The notes under the pieces were generated by a model that was given only the letters and a program-made list of their open reading frames with translations, was not told where the DNA came from and did not search any database. Shown piece by piece: positions 35,088 through 43,874 of a stretch of 64,000 bases of DNA. Made by a program: the position numbers and the translations under genes. Origin of the DNA: an uncultured Clostridium sp. (GTDB lineage Bacteria; Bacillota; Clostridia; Clostridiales; Clostridiaceae). The DNA lies in assembly GCF_900769625.1 (NCBI RefSeq), contig NZ_CAAGHK010000075.1, forward strand, positions 62,001 to 126,000. Reading direction: 5' to 3'. The first letter of the stretch is position 1. The number at the start of each line of letters is the position of its first letter.

Positions 35088-36596
35088 TCATTCCAAACAA
35101 ATATCATTAATGATTTTCGGCATCTCATTAATAATGTCTCTAGCATTTAATATGTAAACTTCACTTCCTAACTTATCTGCTATATCTCCATGAATATATG
35201 CTCCTATCAAAGCGGCATCCAGTATATTAACTTTTTGAGAAACAAATGCATTAATTATTCCTGTCAATGCATCTCCCATTCCTCCAGATGCCATTTTACT
35301 ATTGCCTGTGGGGTTTATATAAGTGTTCTTACCATCTGAAATTATTGTATTATAGCCCTTTAGCAGTACTATTATTCCATATTTCTTTGCAAATTCTGAT
35401 GCTATATTTATTCTGTCCATTTCAACATCCCTAACTGTTACTCCCAGTAATCTTGCCATCTCGCCGGGATGAGGTGTAATAATTGTTCTTTCCCTTAATT
35501 GTTTTAACATATCTCTGTTATTTGATAAAATCATTATTCCATCTGCATCAATAATTAATGGACAACTACTGTTTTCTATAACATCTTTTAGTATACCTGT
35601 TTCATATTCACCAGTCCCAAATCCAGGACCAAATGCAATTGAATCTGATTTTGCCACTATTGGCTTAAATCCAGGATCATCACATGAAATTGTCATTGCC
35701 TCAATTAATTTCTCAGACAATATATTTTGTATATCCCTCTTACATGCTAGTGTTACAAGACCTGCACCACCTCTTACAGTGCACTCAGCTGAAATATATG
35801 CAGCTCCTGTAAATCCTCTGCTTCCAGCAATGATTAAGGCTCTTCCGTAATCTCCTTTATGACCATATAACTTTCTTGCTGGAATGAGATTTCTATATTC
35901 CTTGCTATTAAGAATAAATACATTATCGCTATTTTTACTTTTTGCTCTATTTGGTATTCCAATCTTTATAATCTTAACTTCACCTGTATATTTAAATGCA
36001 TTATAATTTATAAATCCTCTTTTCATAACTTCAAAAGAATATGTTGTTTTTGCTTTTATCGCAGTATCAGGTTCAGTTCCTGAATTACAGTCTAAACCTG
36101 AAGGAACATCTAATGAAATTATATATCTGCTATAAGTGTTAATATTATCTATAACCTTTTGAATCCATAAATCTAATTTTCTATTTAACCCAACACCAAA
36201 AATTCCATCAACTATAATATCATAATAAGATAAATCCTTAATAAATTCCTCGGTAATATCATCTTCACTTTTAATATATGATATTTCTTTCTCATTAATA
36301 ATTTTTTTTAATATACCAAAATTAATCAAAAAATCATTACTATAATTATTATCTCTGCTAATAACAACAATCTTTATCTTCTTTCCTTCAATACTCAAGT
36401 GTCGTGCTAAGGCTAATGCATCTCCTCCATTATTACCCTTTCCACATAATATCAGAAATGATTCTCCCTTATCATGAATATCTTCAAAAACTCCCCTTGC
36501 AGCATTCTCCATCAAAACAATACTTGGAATTCCATACTGTTTTATAGCTTCTGTATCCATGCTTTTACACTTATCACGTTGAAAAACTTCTATCAT
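35088..36596 (-). CDS. nnr: Bifunctional NAD(P)H-hydrate epimerase / ADP-dependent dehydratase
   Basis: Repairs hydrated, inactive NADH and NADPH. The 502-residue protein fuses the YjeF N-terminal epimerase domain (about residues 1-210, LCGKGNNGGDALALARHL near 55 and DVPSGLDCNSG near 150) to the C-terminal ribokinase-like dehydratase (about 230-500, AGSRGFTGAAY, AFGPGFGTGEYE, TPHPGEMARLL near 375 and the catalytic ASGGMGDALTGI near 435). Its ATG overlaps the acpS stop by four bases, so it is translationally coupled. The acpS-nnr pairing is common in Firmicutes. Confidence 0.95.
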   Translation of the reverse strand: MIEVFQRDKCKSMDTEAIKQYGIPSIVLMENAARGVFEDIHDKGESFLILCGKGNNGGDALALARHLSIEGKKIKIVVISRDNNYSNDFLINFGILKKIINEKEISYIKSEDDITEEFIKDLSYYDIIVDGIFGVGLNRKLDLWIQKVIDNINTYSRYIISLDVPSGLDCNSGTEPDTAIKAKTTYSFEVMKRGFINYNAFKYTGEVKIIKIGIPNRAKSKNSDNVFILNSKEYRNLIPARKLYGHKGDYGRALIIAGSRGFTGAAYISAECTVRGGAGLVTLACKRDIQNILSEKLIEAMTISCDDPGFKPIVAKSDSIAFGPGFGTGEYETGILKDVIENSSCPLIIDADGIMILSNNRDMLKQLRERTIITPHPGEMARLLGVTVRDVEMDRINIASEFAKKYGIIVLLKGYNTIISDGKNTYINPTGNSKMASGGMGDALTGIINAFVSQKVNILDAALIGAYIHGDIADKLGSEVYILNARDIINEMPKIINDICLE

Positions 36597-36967
36597 TCTG
36601 CTGCCTCCATAACTGCATAAGCAATTGCATTAGTCCTATTATGAGAAATACTGATATGTATATTGACATCGCTTAGCCCTAAAACATCATATACCTTATC
36701 ACTTAAATTAACTAATGGCTTCCCCAGCTTATCCCTTAATATCTCTATATCCTTTACCCCAAAATCTCTAAAACCAGTTCCAACAGCCTTGCTTACAGCT
36801 TCCTTTGCTGCAAAATTTCCTGCAATCACTTCACTTCTAAATCCTCTTGACTCAAATATTTTCATCTCATTTTCTGTAAATAATTTATTTAAAAAACCAT
36901 TTGTCCGTTTTACTGCATTCTCTATTCTCTCAATTTCAATAATATCTGTTCCAATTCCTATAATCAA
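36593..36967 (-). CDS. acpS: Holo-[acyl-carrier-protein] synthase
   Basis: Transfers 4'-phosphopantetheine from CoA to acyl carrier protein. The 124-residue protein starts MIIGIGTDIIEIERIENA with the Mg-binding aspartate at position 8, and carries the second motif NFAAKEAVSKAVGTGF near residue 53 (Mg-binding Glu and catalytic Lys). The C-terminal strand HISISHNRTNAIAYAV is typical. Translation starts at TTG behind GTGAGGCG. It heads a row acpS-nnr-ydcC-like-mazEF matching the Bacillus acpS locus except that alr is absent. Confidence 0.96.
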   Translation of the reverse strand: MIIGIGTDIIEIERIENAVKRTNGFLNKLFTENEMKIFESRGFRSEVIAGNFAAKEAVSKAVGTGFRDFGVKDIEILRDKLGKPLVNLSDKVYDVLGLSDVNIHISISHNRTNAIAYAVMEAAE

Positions 36968-37083
36968 TTATATCGCCTCACTTTTAGTAATATATTACCA
37001 CAATATAAACGAAATAATTTATAGTAATCAAAAAAATAAACTCTCAATTCAAATGTAAACTTTTTCTAAATAAATTAGCTAAT

Positions 37084-37407
37084 TTAATTTTCGAGTAAAC
37101 TTTTATAATCTGCTTCATATGAAAACTTATCTGCATAATATCCCATTATTTCTACTAAATGAATCGGCGAAAGATTATTTTTATATAATTTCATGAGTAG
37201 CCGTTCTGCCTCAGGTCTTTGGTAAGAAATCATATCAATTTTATCTCTTTCAATATTTGTATTTTTCATTCCAACGTAATCTTTTCTTTCTATTTCGATA
37301 CCATATACTGGTGTTCCCCTATAATCAGACTTAATCAGTCTATAAAAATAATTGAATTCTATATCATCCCCCTTACTCTTACACTCATATTCTTCTGCTA
37401 TATTCAT
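37084..37407 (-). CDS. Conserved clostridial protein of unknown function
   Basis: Soluble acidic protein of 107 residues without membrane segments. Internal features: a beta-rich N-terminal half (YFYRLIKSDYRGTPVYGIEI), a basic patch, and a helical C-terminus (RPEAERLLMKLYKNNLSP then LVEIMGYYADKF). The pattern resembles the small Clostridia family DUF6514, but this is from memory and not certain. It is a separate gene upstream of acpS, with a GAGGGG site before the ATG. No pathway link is visible. Confidence 0.6.
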   Translation of the reverse strand: MNIAEEYECKSKGDDIEFNYFYRLIKSDYRGTPVYGIEIERKDYVGMKNTNIERDKIDMISYQRPEAERLLMKLYKNNLSPIHLVEIMGYYADKFSYEADYKSLLEN

Positions 37408-37645
37408 AATTATTCAACCCCTCAAACAATTTTACAATAAAATCTTATCACATTCTTAAATGATAAAATGTCAAAGCATGTACCTAGCAGTTATGAATCG
37501 TATATTTTTTATTGACAATAAACTCTCAATATTTATTTTTTACAACATAATACACATTTGAATATACATGTTATTTCATTAATCTTGTCGAATTTAAAGT
37601 TTTTTAATCAAATCTAATTCATTGATTTTTCACATATTTATACAA

Positions 37646-37679
37646 ATAAAAAAAGAGTTCATACGAACTCTTTTTTTAT
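37646..37679. terminator. Bidirectional terminator
   Basis: AAAGAGTTC, ATAC loop, GAACTCTTT with A/T runs of at least six on both sides. Confidence 0.8.
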
Positions 37680-37861
37680 CTCATAATTTCTTTTTTGTTA
37701 ACCATAATTGAAAAACGTTTTAGATATCGTTTACATTTTTATTATATCATAATTTTAAATATTTACAAGTTTTTTCATGTTTTATTTTATTTTTCTTTTT
37801 ATATTAATAAATGTAATATGCTTTCTATATATTGGTTGTTTGTTTTTTTGCATTATGTATA

Positions 37862-37897
37862 TACAATATTTTTTAAAAATAATTAAAAAATATTGTA
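37862..37897 (-). terminator. AT-rich stem-loop after ssb
   Basis: Perfect arms TACAATATTTTTT and AAAAAATATTGTA around a ten-base loop, 16 bases past the ssb stop. Likely ends ssb transcription, though no classical U-tail follows. Confidence 0.5.
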
Positions 37898-37912
37898 TTA
37901 ACATAACTTATC

Positions 37913-38266
37913 TTAACAATTTTCCTCTATATCATCCTGAGCTTCTCTTCTAGTACTTATAAATTTAAAATCTTCCGCAACAACTTCAGCAATATATCTC
38001 CTTACTCCATCTTTATCCTCATAGCTTCCAGTTTTCAATCTTCCACTGACAGTAATAAGACTTCCCTTTTTTGTATGTTTACAAATGATTTCAGCTTTCT
38101 TTCCCCATACAGCTATAGTTATAAAATCTGCCTCCCTTGTTCCATCAGGCAATTTAAAATTTCTCTGAACAGCTATTACAAATCGAGTATATACTTTATC
38201 TCCACTTTCATTCTGCTTTAGCTCTGGATCTTTTATTAAGCGTCCCAATAATATTATCTTATTCAT
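37913..38266 (-). CDS. ssb: Short single-stranded DNA-binding protein (SSB paralogue)
   Basis: OB-fold protein that coats single-stranded DNA. The ATG at 38266 (GGAGG site, MNKIILLGRLIKDPELK) is chosen over a longer frame. The 117-residue protein retains the OB-fold core (YTRFVIAVQRNFK, DFITIAVWGKKAEIICKH, SGRLKTGSYEDKDG), but is shorter than the roughly 140-residue housekeeping SSB and ends DDIEENC, without the canonical DDDIPF-type tip that recruits repair partners. It is therefore probably a secondary SSB, such as those used in competence or sporulation. It stands alone. Confidence 0.88.
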   Translation of the reverse strand: MNKIILLGRLIKDPELKQNESGDKVYTRFVIAVQRNFKLPDGTREADFITIAVWGKKAEIICKHTKKGSLITVSGRLKTGSYEDKDGVRRYIAEVVAEDFKFISTRREAQDDIEENC

Positions 38267-38421
38267 AAATATACCTCCACAGTATTTTTTTCCTTTAAAG
38301 TTATATCCATAAAAAAAGATAATATACACTTAACTTAAAATTATTCTTTAACTATCGTTTTAATACTTACATTCTAACGATAAATTTTCATCAAACAAAA
38401 GAAATCCGCAAAAATTTCACC

Positions 38422-38462
38422 CTTAATTGTCAATGGTCAAATGTCAATTGATAATTGATTAA
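38422..38462. repeat. Hairpin repeat fragment, copy E (after yihY)
   Basis: AATTGTCAATGGTCAAATG followed by TCAATTGATAATTGATTAA; on the minus strand a run of ATTGACATTTGACCATTGAC units. It begins at the stop codon of the yihY-like gene. Confidence 0.5.
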
Positions 38463-39316
38463 TATCTGCTCTTTAAATTCCTATCTTTTATCTGCCCTAT
38501 AACGCAGTTTATTTCTACTCCTAATATAAATATCATCGATATTAAAAATAGCCATGTCATTAATATGAATACTGCTCCCAGGCTCCCGTAAAATCTCGAA
38601 TAATTTCCAAAATTATTTATATAAAATGAAAATCCAAAAGATACAGCTATCCATCCAACAGTACTGAATATTGCACCTGGAATTACTTCTTTTGACTTTA
38701 GTCTCTTTGTAGGAGAAAACATATATATTATTGCAAATATAAATATCATTACAATAAATACAAATGCATACCTAAACATATTCCATAAAAATATTACAAT
38801 TCTATAGAATGGCATTCTATTTATTATGTTATTTCCTATTACATTACCGAATACAAGCATTGCTAATGCTAATACAATAATCAAAGCCAAGCCCATTATA
38901 CCTATCATAGAAATTATAGCTCTTTTAATGAATGACCTATTTTCCTTCAAGTCATATGCCTTATTTACCCCTTTTATTACTGCTCTGAATGCTGAAGATG
39001 AAGTCCATATCATCAATAGAATTGATACTCCTAATAATCCTGTATGTTGAGTATCAACAACTTCATAAATTATTGACTTAGTTAAGTCAACTATACTTTT
39101 TGGAAGAATTGTATTTAAGTTATTCAGTACTTCTACAGAACTTAAAGGACTTAATCCTACAAGCGTTATAAGAAATATCATAAATGGGAAAAATGATAAT
39201 ATTAAATAATATGCAAGCTGAGATGACAAAGCAACAACATCATCTCTTTTTATCTTCACTATAAGATGTATCAGCAGATTTATCTGACTCCTTATACTAC
39301 ATTTTAAACTGCTCAT
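38459..39316 (-). CDS. YihY/BrkB-family membrane protein
   Basis: Inner-membrane protein of 285 residues with six predicted helices (for example LAYYLILSFFPFMIFLITLV near residue 35 and LLGVSILLMIWTSSSAFRAV near 95). The family signature SSQLAYYLILSFFP and the later FSPTKRLKSKEVIPGAIFST are visible. Once thought to be RNase BN, YihY proteins are now regarded as transporters or envelope proteins of unknown substrate. ATG at 39316 is used, with GGTGAT upstream; a TTG precedes it directly. The gene stands alone, with a hairpin repeat at its end. Confidence 0.85.
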   Translation of the reverse strand: MSSLKCSIRSQINLLIHLIVKIKRDDVVALSSQLAYYLILSFFPFMIFLITLVGLSPLSSVEVLNNLNTILPKSIVDLTKSIIYEVVDTQHTGLLGVSILLMIWTSSSAFRAVIKGVNKAYDLKENRSFIKRAIISMIGIMGLALIIVLALAMLVFGNVIGNNIINRMPFYRIVIFLWNMFRYAFVFIVMIFIFAIIYMFSPTKRLKSKEVIPGAIFSTVGWIAVSFGFSFYINNFGNYSRFYGSLGAVFILMTWLFLISMIFILGVEINCVIGQIKDRNLKSRY

Positions 39317-39427
39317 CAAATCACCATATTTCCTTTCTTTAAGTATTCTAAGTTTCTGTCTATAGAATTTATCATATACTATATGCTACTCTACTTTCAA
39401 ATATAATATTCTTCAGTTCAACATTAT

Positions 39428-39490
39428 TTTCACTAAAACTATATCGATTTAATCATAATTAATTATTAAATGAGTATAGTTTTAGTGAAA
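39428..39490. repeat. Long inverted repeat, 16-bp perfect arms
   Basis: TTTCACTAAAACTATA (39428-39443) and TATAGTTTTAGTGAAA (39475-39490) are perfect inverted copies; the 31-base loop is itself partly palindromic (ATTTAAT/ATTAAAT). Located between the yihY-like gene and the dltB terminator. No transposase or coding capacity. Confidence 0.65.
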
Positions 39491-39507
39491 GATACATATC
39501 TTTATAC

Positions 39508-39552
39508 AAAAAACTGCCATAGTTTAAAATTTAATTTTAAACCATGGCAGTT
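39508..39552 (-). terminator. Terminator of the dltDXB operon
   Basis: Long stem AACTGCCATGGTTTAAAAT with its near-complement, then six T on the minus strand. Confidence 0.9.
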
Positions 39553-39570
39553 CATATATTAATTTAGAAC

Positions 39571-40788
39571 TTATTTAGTAAATAAATACCCAGAAAAAAT
39601 TAATAATCCAAAACATACAACATTAAAAGTTACTATTACCTGTACACATTGAAACCATTTTTCTTTTTTATAATTCTTATAAAATTTAGATTTACGTTCA
39701 TAAATATCTGTTAATACTAATGCTATCCCCTGATATAAACCATAAATTATATAATAAGGAGTTATCCCATGCCATAATCCCATAACAAGCATAGTAATTA
39801 TCTGTGCTGCATGCGATGCATGTATCCTGTTTTTAAACATCTTCTTTCTCATGCTATTTAGTACAAATCTTGAATATATATAATCACCAAACCATTTTGA
39901 TAATGAAATATGCCATCTGTTCCAGAATTCCTTCATACTTTTACTCAAAAAAGGCAGATTAAAATTCTCAGGAGTCCTTATGCCTAGAAAATAACTTGTC
40001 CCAATTGCAAAAGCGCTATAACCTGCAAAATCGAAGAATAGATACATACTATATGCATACATATAACTTACTGAATTATGAAAAGTTATTTCATCTGGAA
40101 TTTTATCCATCCATAGTGTGCTTATCAATGCTGCTATACAGAACTTATAAAGAATTCCCTTTAAAATATGCTCCATGCCATTAAAAATATATGAATGAAT
40201 ATATTCCTGTCTACTGATCTTCATTTTTGAATCCTTAGTAAATCTCCTAAACCTATCTATTGGGCCACAGCTTAATGTTGGTACAAAAATAATAAAATAT
40301 ATTAGATCAATTATATTAAGTTCACTGATACTGCCATCATAAATCTCAATTATCATCTGTATCGCCTTAAAATTGATGTATGATAATCCTATAAAACCAA
40401 CAGCTCCAATATCAGTCAGAGGGGATATCTTCAATATTATTACTGGAAGCATGCATAATATAAGTGCTGTAAAATATATATATTTGTTTTCAGAACACTT
40501 CCTTATATGAAAATATACTTTTATCAAAAGAGTTTCTCCCAATAAAAATAAAATAAACAATATTATTTCTATCTGAGAACACTTCAATGCACTTCTAAAA
40601 TCACCTTTAGCAAGATAACTGAATACAGTATCTAATTTCCATCCCATTATTATAATTATCATAACTGCTGAAAAAATAATCCCATATGGTCTTATTAACT
40701 TTTCTCTAATACCCAGAATAACTGCTGGTATTAACATAAGCATTAATATATACAAATAAAAATAACTTCCATACTGTTCTAACGACAT
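39571..40788 (-). CDS. dltB: MBOAT O-acyltransferase, DltB-like
   Basis: Membrane-bound O-acyltransferase that passes an acyl group across the membrane. The 405-residue protein has about eleven hydrophobic segments and the MBOAT hallmarks: RWHISLSKWFGDYIYSRF (re-entrant region) and the catalytic histidine in VMGLWHGITPYY near residue 340, plus CGPIDRFRRF near 180. DltB normally receives D-alanine from the carrier DltC and hands it to DltX, from where DltD moves it to teichoic acid. Here it follows dltD and a dltX-like micro-gene, while dltA and dltC are not adjacent. GGAGAG ribosome site. The acyl group may be D-alanine supplied from elsewhere, or something different. Confidence 0.88.
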   Translation of the reverse strand: MSLEQYGSYFYLYILMLMLIPAVILGIREKLIRPYGIIFSAVMIIIIMGWKLDTVFSYLAKGDFRSALKCSQIEIILFILFLLGETLLIKVYFHIRKCSENKYIYFTALILCMLPVIILKISPLTDIGAVGFIGLSYINFKAIQMIIEIYDGSISELNIIDLIYFIIFVPTLSCGPIDRFRRFTKDSKMKISRQEYIHSYIFNGMEHILKGILYKFCIAALISTLWMDKIPDEITFHNSVSYMYAYSMYLFFDFAGYSAFAIGTSYFLGIRTPENFNLPFLSKSMKEFWNRWHISLSKWFGDYIYSRFVLNSMRKKMFKNRIHASHAAQIITMLVMGLWHGITPYYIIYGLYQGIALVLTDIYERKSKFYKNYKKEKWFQCVQVIVTFNVVCFGLLIFSGYLFTK

Positions 40789-40908
40789 CTTAATCTCTCC
40801 ACAAACTCATTGTATTTTATTCTTTTTATATCTCATTTAGACATTAACTTACATCATCATATAATCTTGTGCCAAATTATAACCTTAACTTAACACACTT
40901 CCAGAACA

Positions 40909-41025
40909 TTAAAACTGACTATAAACAAAAGGTATATCGCATGATGAATAGAAAAAATATACAAATAAAGCTAATGAAATTGTTACTGATAAAAAAATTG
41001 TCCTTTTTAATTCTCTATTTTTCAT
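40909..41025 (-). CDS. dltX: DltX-like single-pass micro-protein with FxYxxF terminus
   Basis: Thirty-eight codons starting inside the last codons of dltD (11-base overlap, suggesting translational coupling) and ending before dltB. The product has a basic N-terminus (MKNRELKR), one membrane helix (TIFLSVTISLALFVYFFY) and ends CDIPFVYSQF. The last six residues fit FxYxxF, the C-terminal motif of DltX whose tyrosine carries the acyl group between DltB and DltD (Tyr35 here). DltX proteins are usually about 45-50 residues and encoded before dltA. No strong ribosome site is present, in keeping with coupling. Size, topology, motif and position agree. Confidence 0.8.
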   Translation of the reverse strand: MKNRELKRTIFLSVTISLALFVYFFYSSCDIPFVYSQF

Positions 41026-42202
41026 TAAAGTGATTATAAATTCCTTCACTGACTTTAAGCCACCCTTCTTCTCCTAGATGCATAACATCTATTAAAAATC
41101 CTTGTTTATATTCATACTGTCTCAAGTCAAGAACATCAAGATTCTGTTCTTTAGATAATCTATCAATTGAGTTGTAATATTCATTCCTCCTATCTATATT
41201 TAACCCTAAATAATCATAATACCATCCATTAACAGGAGGCATTATAATATATGGTTTTATATTTAAATCCTCACAGACACTTAAGAAAAATTTAAAATCA
41301 TCCATTTCTACTGATGATAATGTATCATTGTTTTCCAAGTATCCATCAAGATAATCTAAATGCTCCTTAATATTTTTATCATAATAGTCATCGGTCAGAT
41401 GAAACTGGTTTGTAGAAACTTCGTTTCTGTTTTTTTCACTAATCTGCATTTGCTCTTCTCCCCAGTTAATTTCCTCTAGTTCTTCTTTAGGTTTCTTTTG
41501 TGGTAGTTTTTTCATTTCTTCATAAATCAATGCCTTATCTTTAATTGTTGAAAGATAATTACTTATTTTATAATATGGATTCATAATAAACATACATATC
41601 TTTTTAAATAAGTTTGGATTTGAATATAACCTTGCATATAATGCTTCTGCTTGATACTTGTCGGTCTGTTCTAAAAGCGAATAAACTCTTTTAGCATAAT
41701 ACTGCTTATTTTCTTCACTGATCTTAGGATTGTTTAGAAAATTATAAAATTGTATTTCTGAAAAATTCGCTGCAAATTTATCAGCTTTTACACCATCCGA
41801 ATTATCAAACCACTGTAGTGAAAGTATATATGCTACTTTCTGATTACTTTTTAAATCACTCCCTCCAATATAAGTCGCTTGCTGAAGATTCTGTACATAT
41901 CCTCTTCCAAAACAGCTTATATTATAATCTGCTCCCTTTATAGGAAATAACTTTATGCTGTTCTGTTTAACGTTGATAGCCATTTCTGATGAGCCAAATA
42001 AAAATAAATCGTTGCTGTCATCTAATATATCCTTTGCAATAATGCTGCTGTCCTTAATATAATCTCCATACTCCCTGCCAAATTCAGAAAGATCCCTTGT
42101 CTTTTTCAAGGTACTTATCTGAGTATTTAAAAATTGATTAATACCTATAATAACTGTAATTACTATAAATGCAACAATAATAAAGCTTGTCTTATCTTTC
42201 AT
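41015..42202 (-). CDS. dltD: DltD-like extracytoplasmic acyltransferase
   Basis: SGNH-like enzyme anchored by an N-terminal helix (FIIVAFIVITVIIGINQFL) with the catalytic domain outside. The 395-residue protein has the nucleophile serine in LFGSSEMAI near residue 70, the oxyanion/GRGYVQN region near 100, a helical insertion, IKPYIIMPPVNGWYYDYL near 325 and the catalytic Asp-His pair in DVMHLGEEGW near the C-terminus. DltD transfers D-alanine from DltX to teichoic acid. It is the first gene of a three-gene set whose order (D, X, B) differs from the usual X-A-B-C-D. AAGGAG lies before the ATG. Confidence 0.88.
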   Translation of the reverse strand: MKDKTSFIIVAFIVITVIIGINQFLNTQISTLKKTRDLSEFGREYGDYIKDSSIIAKDILDDSNDLFLFGSSEMAINVKQNSIKLFPIKGADYNISCFGRGYVQNLQQATYIGGSDLKSNQKVAYILSLQWFDNSDGVKADKFAANFSEIQFYNFLNNPKISEENKQYYAKRVYSLLEQTDKYQAEALYARLYSNPNLFKKICMFIMNPYYKISNYLSTIKDKALIYEEMKKLPQKKPKEELEEINWGEEQMQISEKNRNEVSTNQFHLTDDYYDKNIKEHLDYLDGYLENNDTLSSVEMDDFKFFLSVCEDLNIKPYIIMPPVNGWYYDYLGLNIDRRNEYYNSIDRLSKEQNLDVLDLRQYEYKQGFLIDVMHLGEEGWLKVSEGIYNHFNEK

Positions 42203-42424
42203 GGCATAACTTTCTCCTTACAAATACTCTCAATATTGTATTATAAATCAAATTCATTTTATAAATTTATTATGAACTTTTTATATGTCAGAAATGTGAC
42301 AATTAATCCATTTTATTCATATATTTCATTTCTAGATTTCTAAAAATTATCACGGTCATACTCCTTAATTAGAAATTAAATATGAATAGATTTAATGTAA
42401 ATAGCGCTCTCTTAATTTGCATAT

Positions 42425-42467
42425 AAAAAAGCAGAAAAACTGATGTATTAAACAATTTTTCTGCTTA
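42425..42467 (-). terminator. Terminator of the UDP-sugar operon
   Basis: AAGCAGAAAAA and TTTTTCTGCTT arms followed by a run of six T on the minus strand; isolates the sugar genes from dltD. Confidence 0.88.
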
Positions 42468-42476
42468 TTCTTATAA

Positions 42477-43793
42477 TTATAATTTGAATATCTTATCTCT
42501 GTTATTAACTACATTCTTAGTAGCATTTCTTGTGTCATAAACAACCTTAGCTCTTTCTACTATTTTTTCATAGTCATAGCAGCTGTGGTTAGTAGTTATT
42601 ATTACTATATCTGAATCGTCTATAACTTCAGTCCAGTCTACTGAATTATATGTTTTACCTTTATATCTTGATATAGGACAGTATGGATCATTAACCATAA
42701 GCTCTGCACCATTCTTTTCTAATAATTCAATTACTTTAAATGCTGGAGATTCTCTGTAGTCATCTATATCATTCTTGTAAGCAACACCCATTAATAGAAC
42801 CTTTGCTCCATTTAATGCTTTCTTGTGCTTATTTAATATCTTCATAACATTATCTAATACAAATTCAGGCATTGAATCATTGATTTCTCCTGAAGTTTCG
42901 ATTAATCTTGTATGATAGTCATATTCTTTAGCCTTCCATTCTAAATAGAAAGGATCTAGTGGTATACAGTGTCCACCAAGACCTGGTCCTGGATAAAATG
43001 GCATGAATCCGTATGGTTTAGTCTTAGCTGCATCGATAACTTCCCATACATCTATACCCATTCTGTTACAAAGTATAGCCATTTCATTAGCTAAGCCTAT
43101 ATTGATGTTTCTGAAAGTATTTTCAAGGATTTTTTCCATCTCAGCTACAGCTGGTGATGAAACTGTATGGATATCCCCCTCTAATATATTTCTATATAAT
43201 GCTGCTGCTACTTCTGTACATTCTGCACTGCATCCACCAACAACTTTTGGTGTATTTTTAGTATTGTACTGCTTATTACCTGGATCTACTCTTTCAGGTG
43301 AGAATGCTAAGAAGAAGTCTTCTCCACATTTTAATCCGCTTTCTTCTAATATTGGCTTAAGAACTTCTTCAGTAGTTCCTGGGTAAGTAGTACTTTCAAG
43401 TATGATAAGCATACCTTTGTGAAGATACTCTGCTACGCTCTTTGTTGATGATACTACATATGATAAATCTGGCTGCTTATATAAATCTAATGGAGTTGGA
43501 ACACAGATACAGATTGTATCAACATCTTTTACAAAGCTAAAGTCTGTAGTTGCCCTTAAAGAACCATCTTCAACTAATTTCTTTAATGTTTCATCAACTA
43601 CATCTCCGATATAGTTTTTACCTTCATTAACCATGTTAACCTTTTTATCTTGAACATCAAAACCTATAGTCTGATATCCTGCATGAGCTTTTTCTACTGC
43701 TAATGGTAATCCTACATATCCAAGACCAACTACCCCAACTTTAGCAGTTTTATTATTTATTTTATCTAATAATTGTTGCTTTAACACTGACAT
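42477..43793 (-). CDS. UDP-N-acetylhexosamine 6-dehydrogenase (WbpA/WecC-type)
   Basis: Oxidises C6 of a UDP-sugar to the uronic acid with two NAD. The 438-residue protein shows the NAD-binding VGLGYVGLPLAVEKAHAG near residue 20, the PTP segment (ICVPTPL), GTTEEVLKP, FSPERVDPGN near 180, the substrate lysine region (ENTFRNINIGLANEMA) and the catalytic cysteine in GPGLGGHCIPLDP near 268. Sequence style resembles WbpA, which acts on UDP-GlcNAc, more than UDP-glucose dehydrogenase. It is the last gene of a run with a WbpE-type aminotransferase and a WbpD-type acetyltransferase, pointing to a diacetamido-dideoxy-glucuronic acid. Confidence 0.88.
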   Translation of the reverse strand: MSVLKQQLLDKINNKTAKVGVVGLGYVGLPLAVEKAHAGYQTIGFDVQDKKVNMVNEGKNYIGDVVDETLKKLVEDGSLRATTDFSFVKDVDTICICVPTPLDLYKQPDLSYVVSSTKSVAEYLHKGMLIILESTTYPGTTEEVLKPILEESGLKCGEDFFLAFSPERVDPGNKQYNTKNTPKVVGGCSAECTEVAAALYRNILEGDIHTVSSPAVAEMEKILENTFRNINIGLANEMAILCNRMGIDVWEVIDAAKTKPYGFMPFYPGPGLGGHCIPLDPFYLEWKAKEYDYHTRLIETSGEINDSMPEFVLDNVMKILNKHKKALNGAKVLLMGVAYKNDIDDYRESPAFKVIELLEKNGAELMVNDPYCPISRYKGKTYNSVDWTEVIDDSDIVIITTNHSCYDYEKIVERAKVVYDTRNATKNVVNNRDKIFKL

Positions 43794-43874
43794 ATTATAC
43801 CTCCTATAATCATATAATACAAATGATCATATTACTTAATTTATGTTATAAATTTTTATAGCTTTCTTTTTGAA

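Larger units (their letters stand above)
37408..37912. other. AT-rich gap with two hairpins
   Basis: About 500 bases. It contains a bidirectional terminator (37646-37679) and an AT-only stem (37862-37897). No gene is apparent; short open frames are low-complexity Phe/Tyr/Ile strings. Confidence 0.55.

Noticed and set aside
40789..40908. Possible dltC between dltX and dltB
   Set aside because: The 120-base gap is too short for a carrier protein and has no DSL phosphopantetheine motif in any frame I read.
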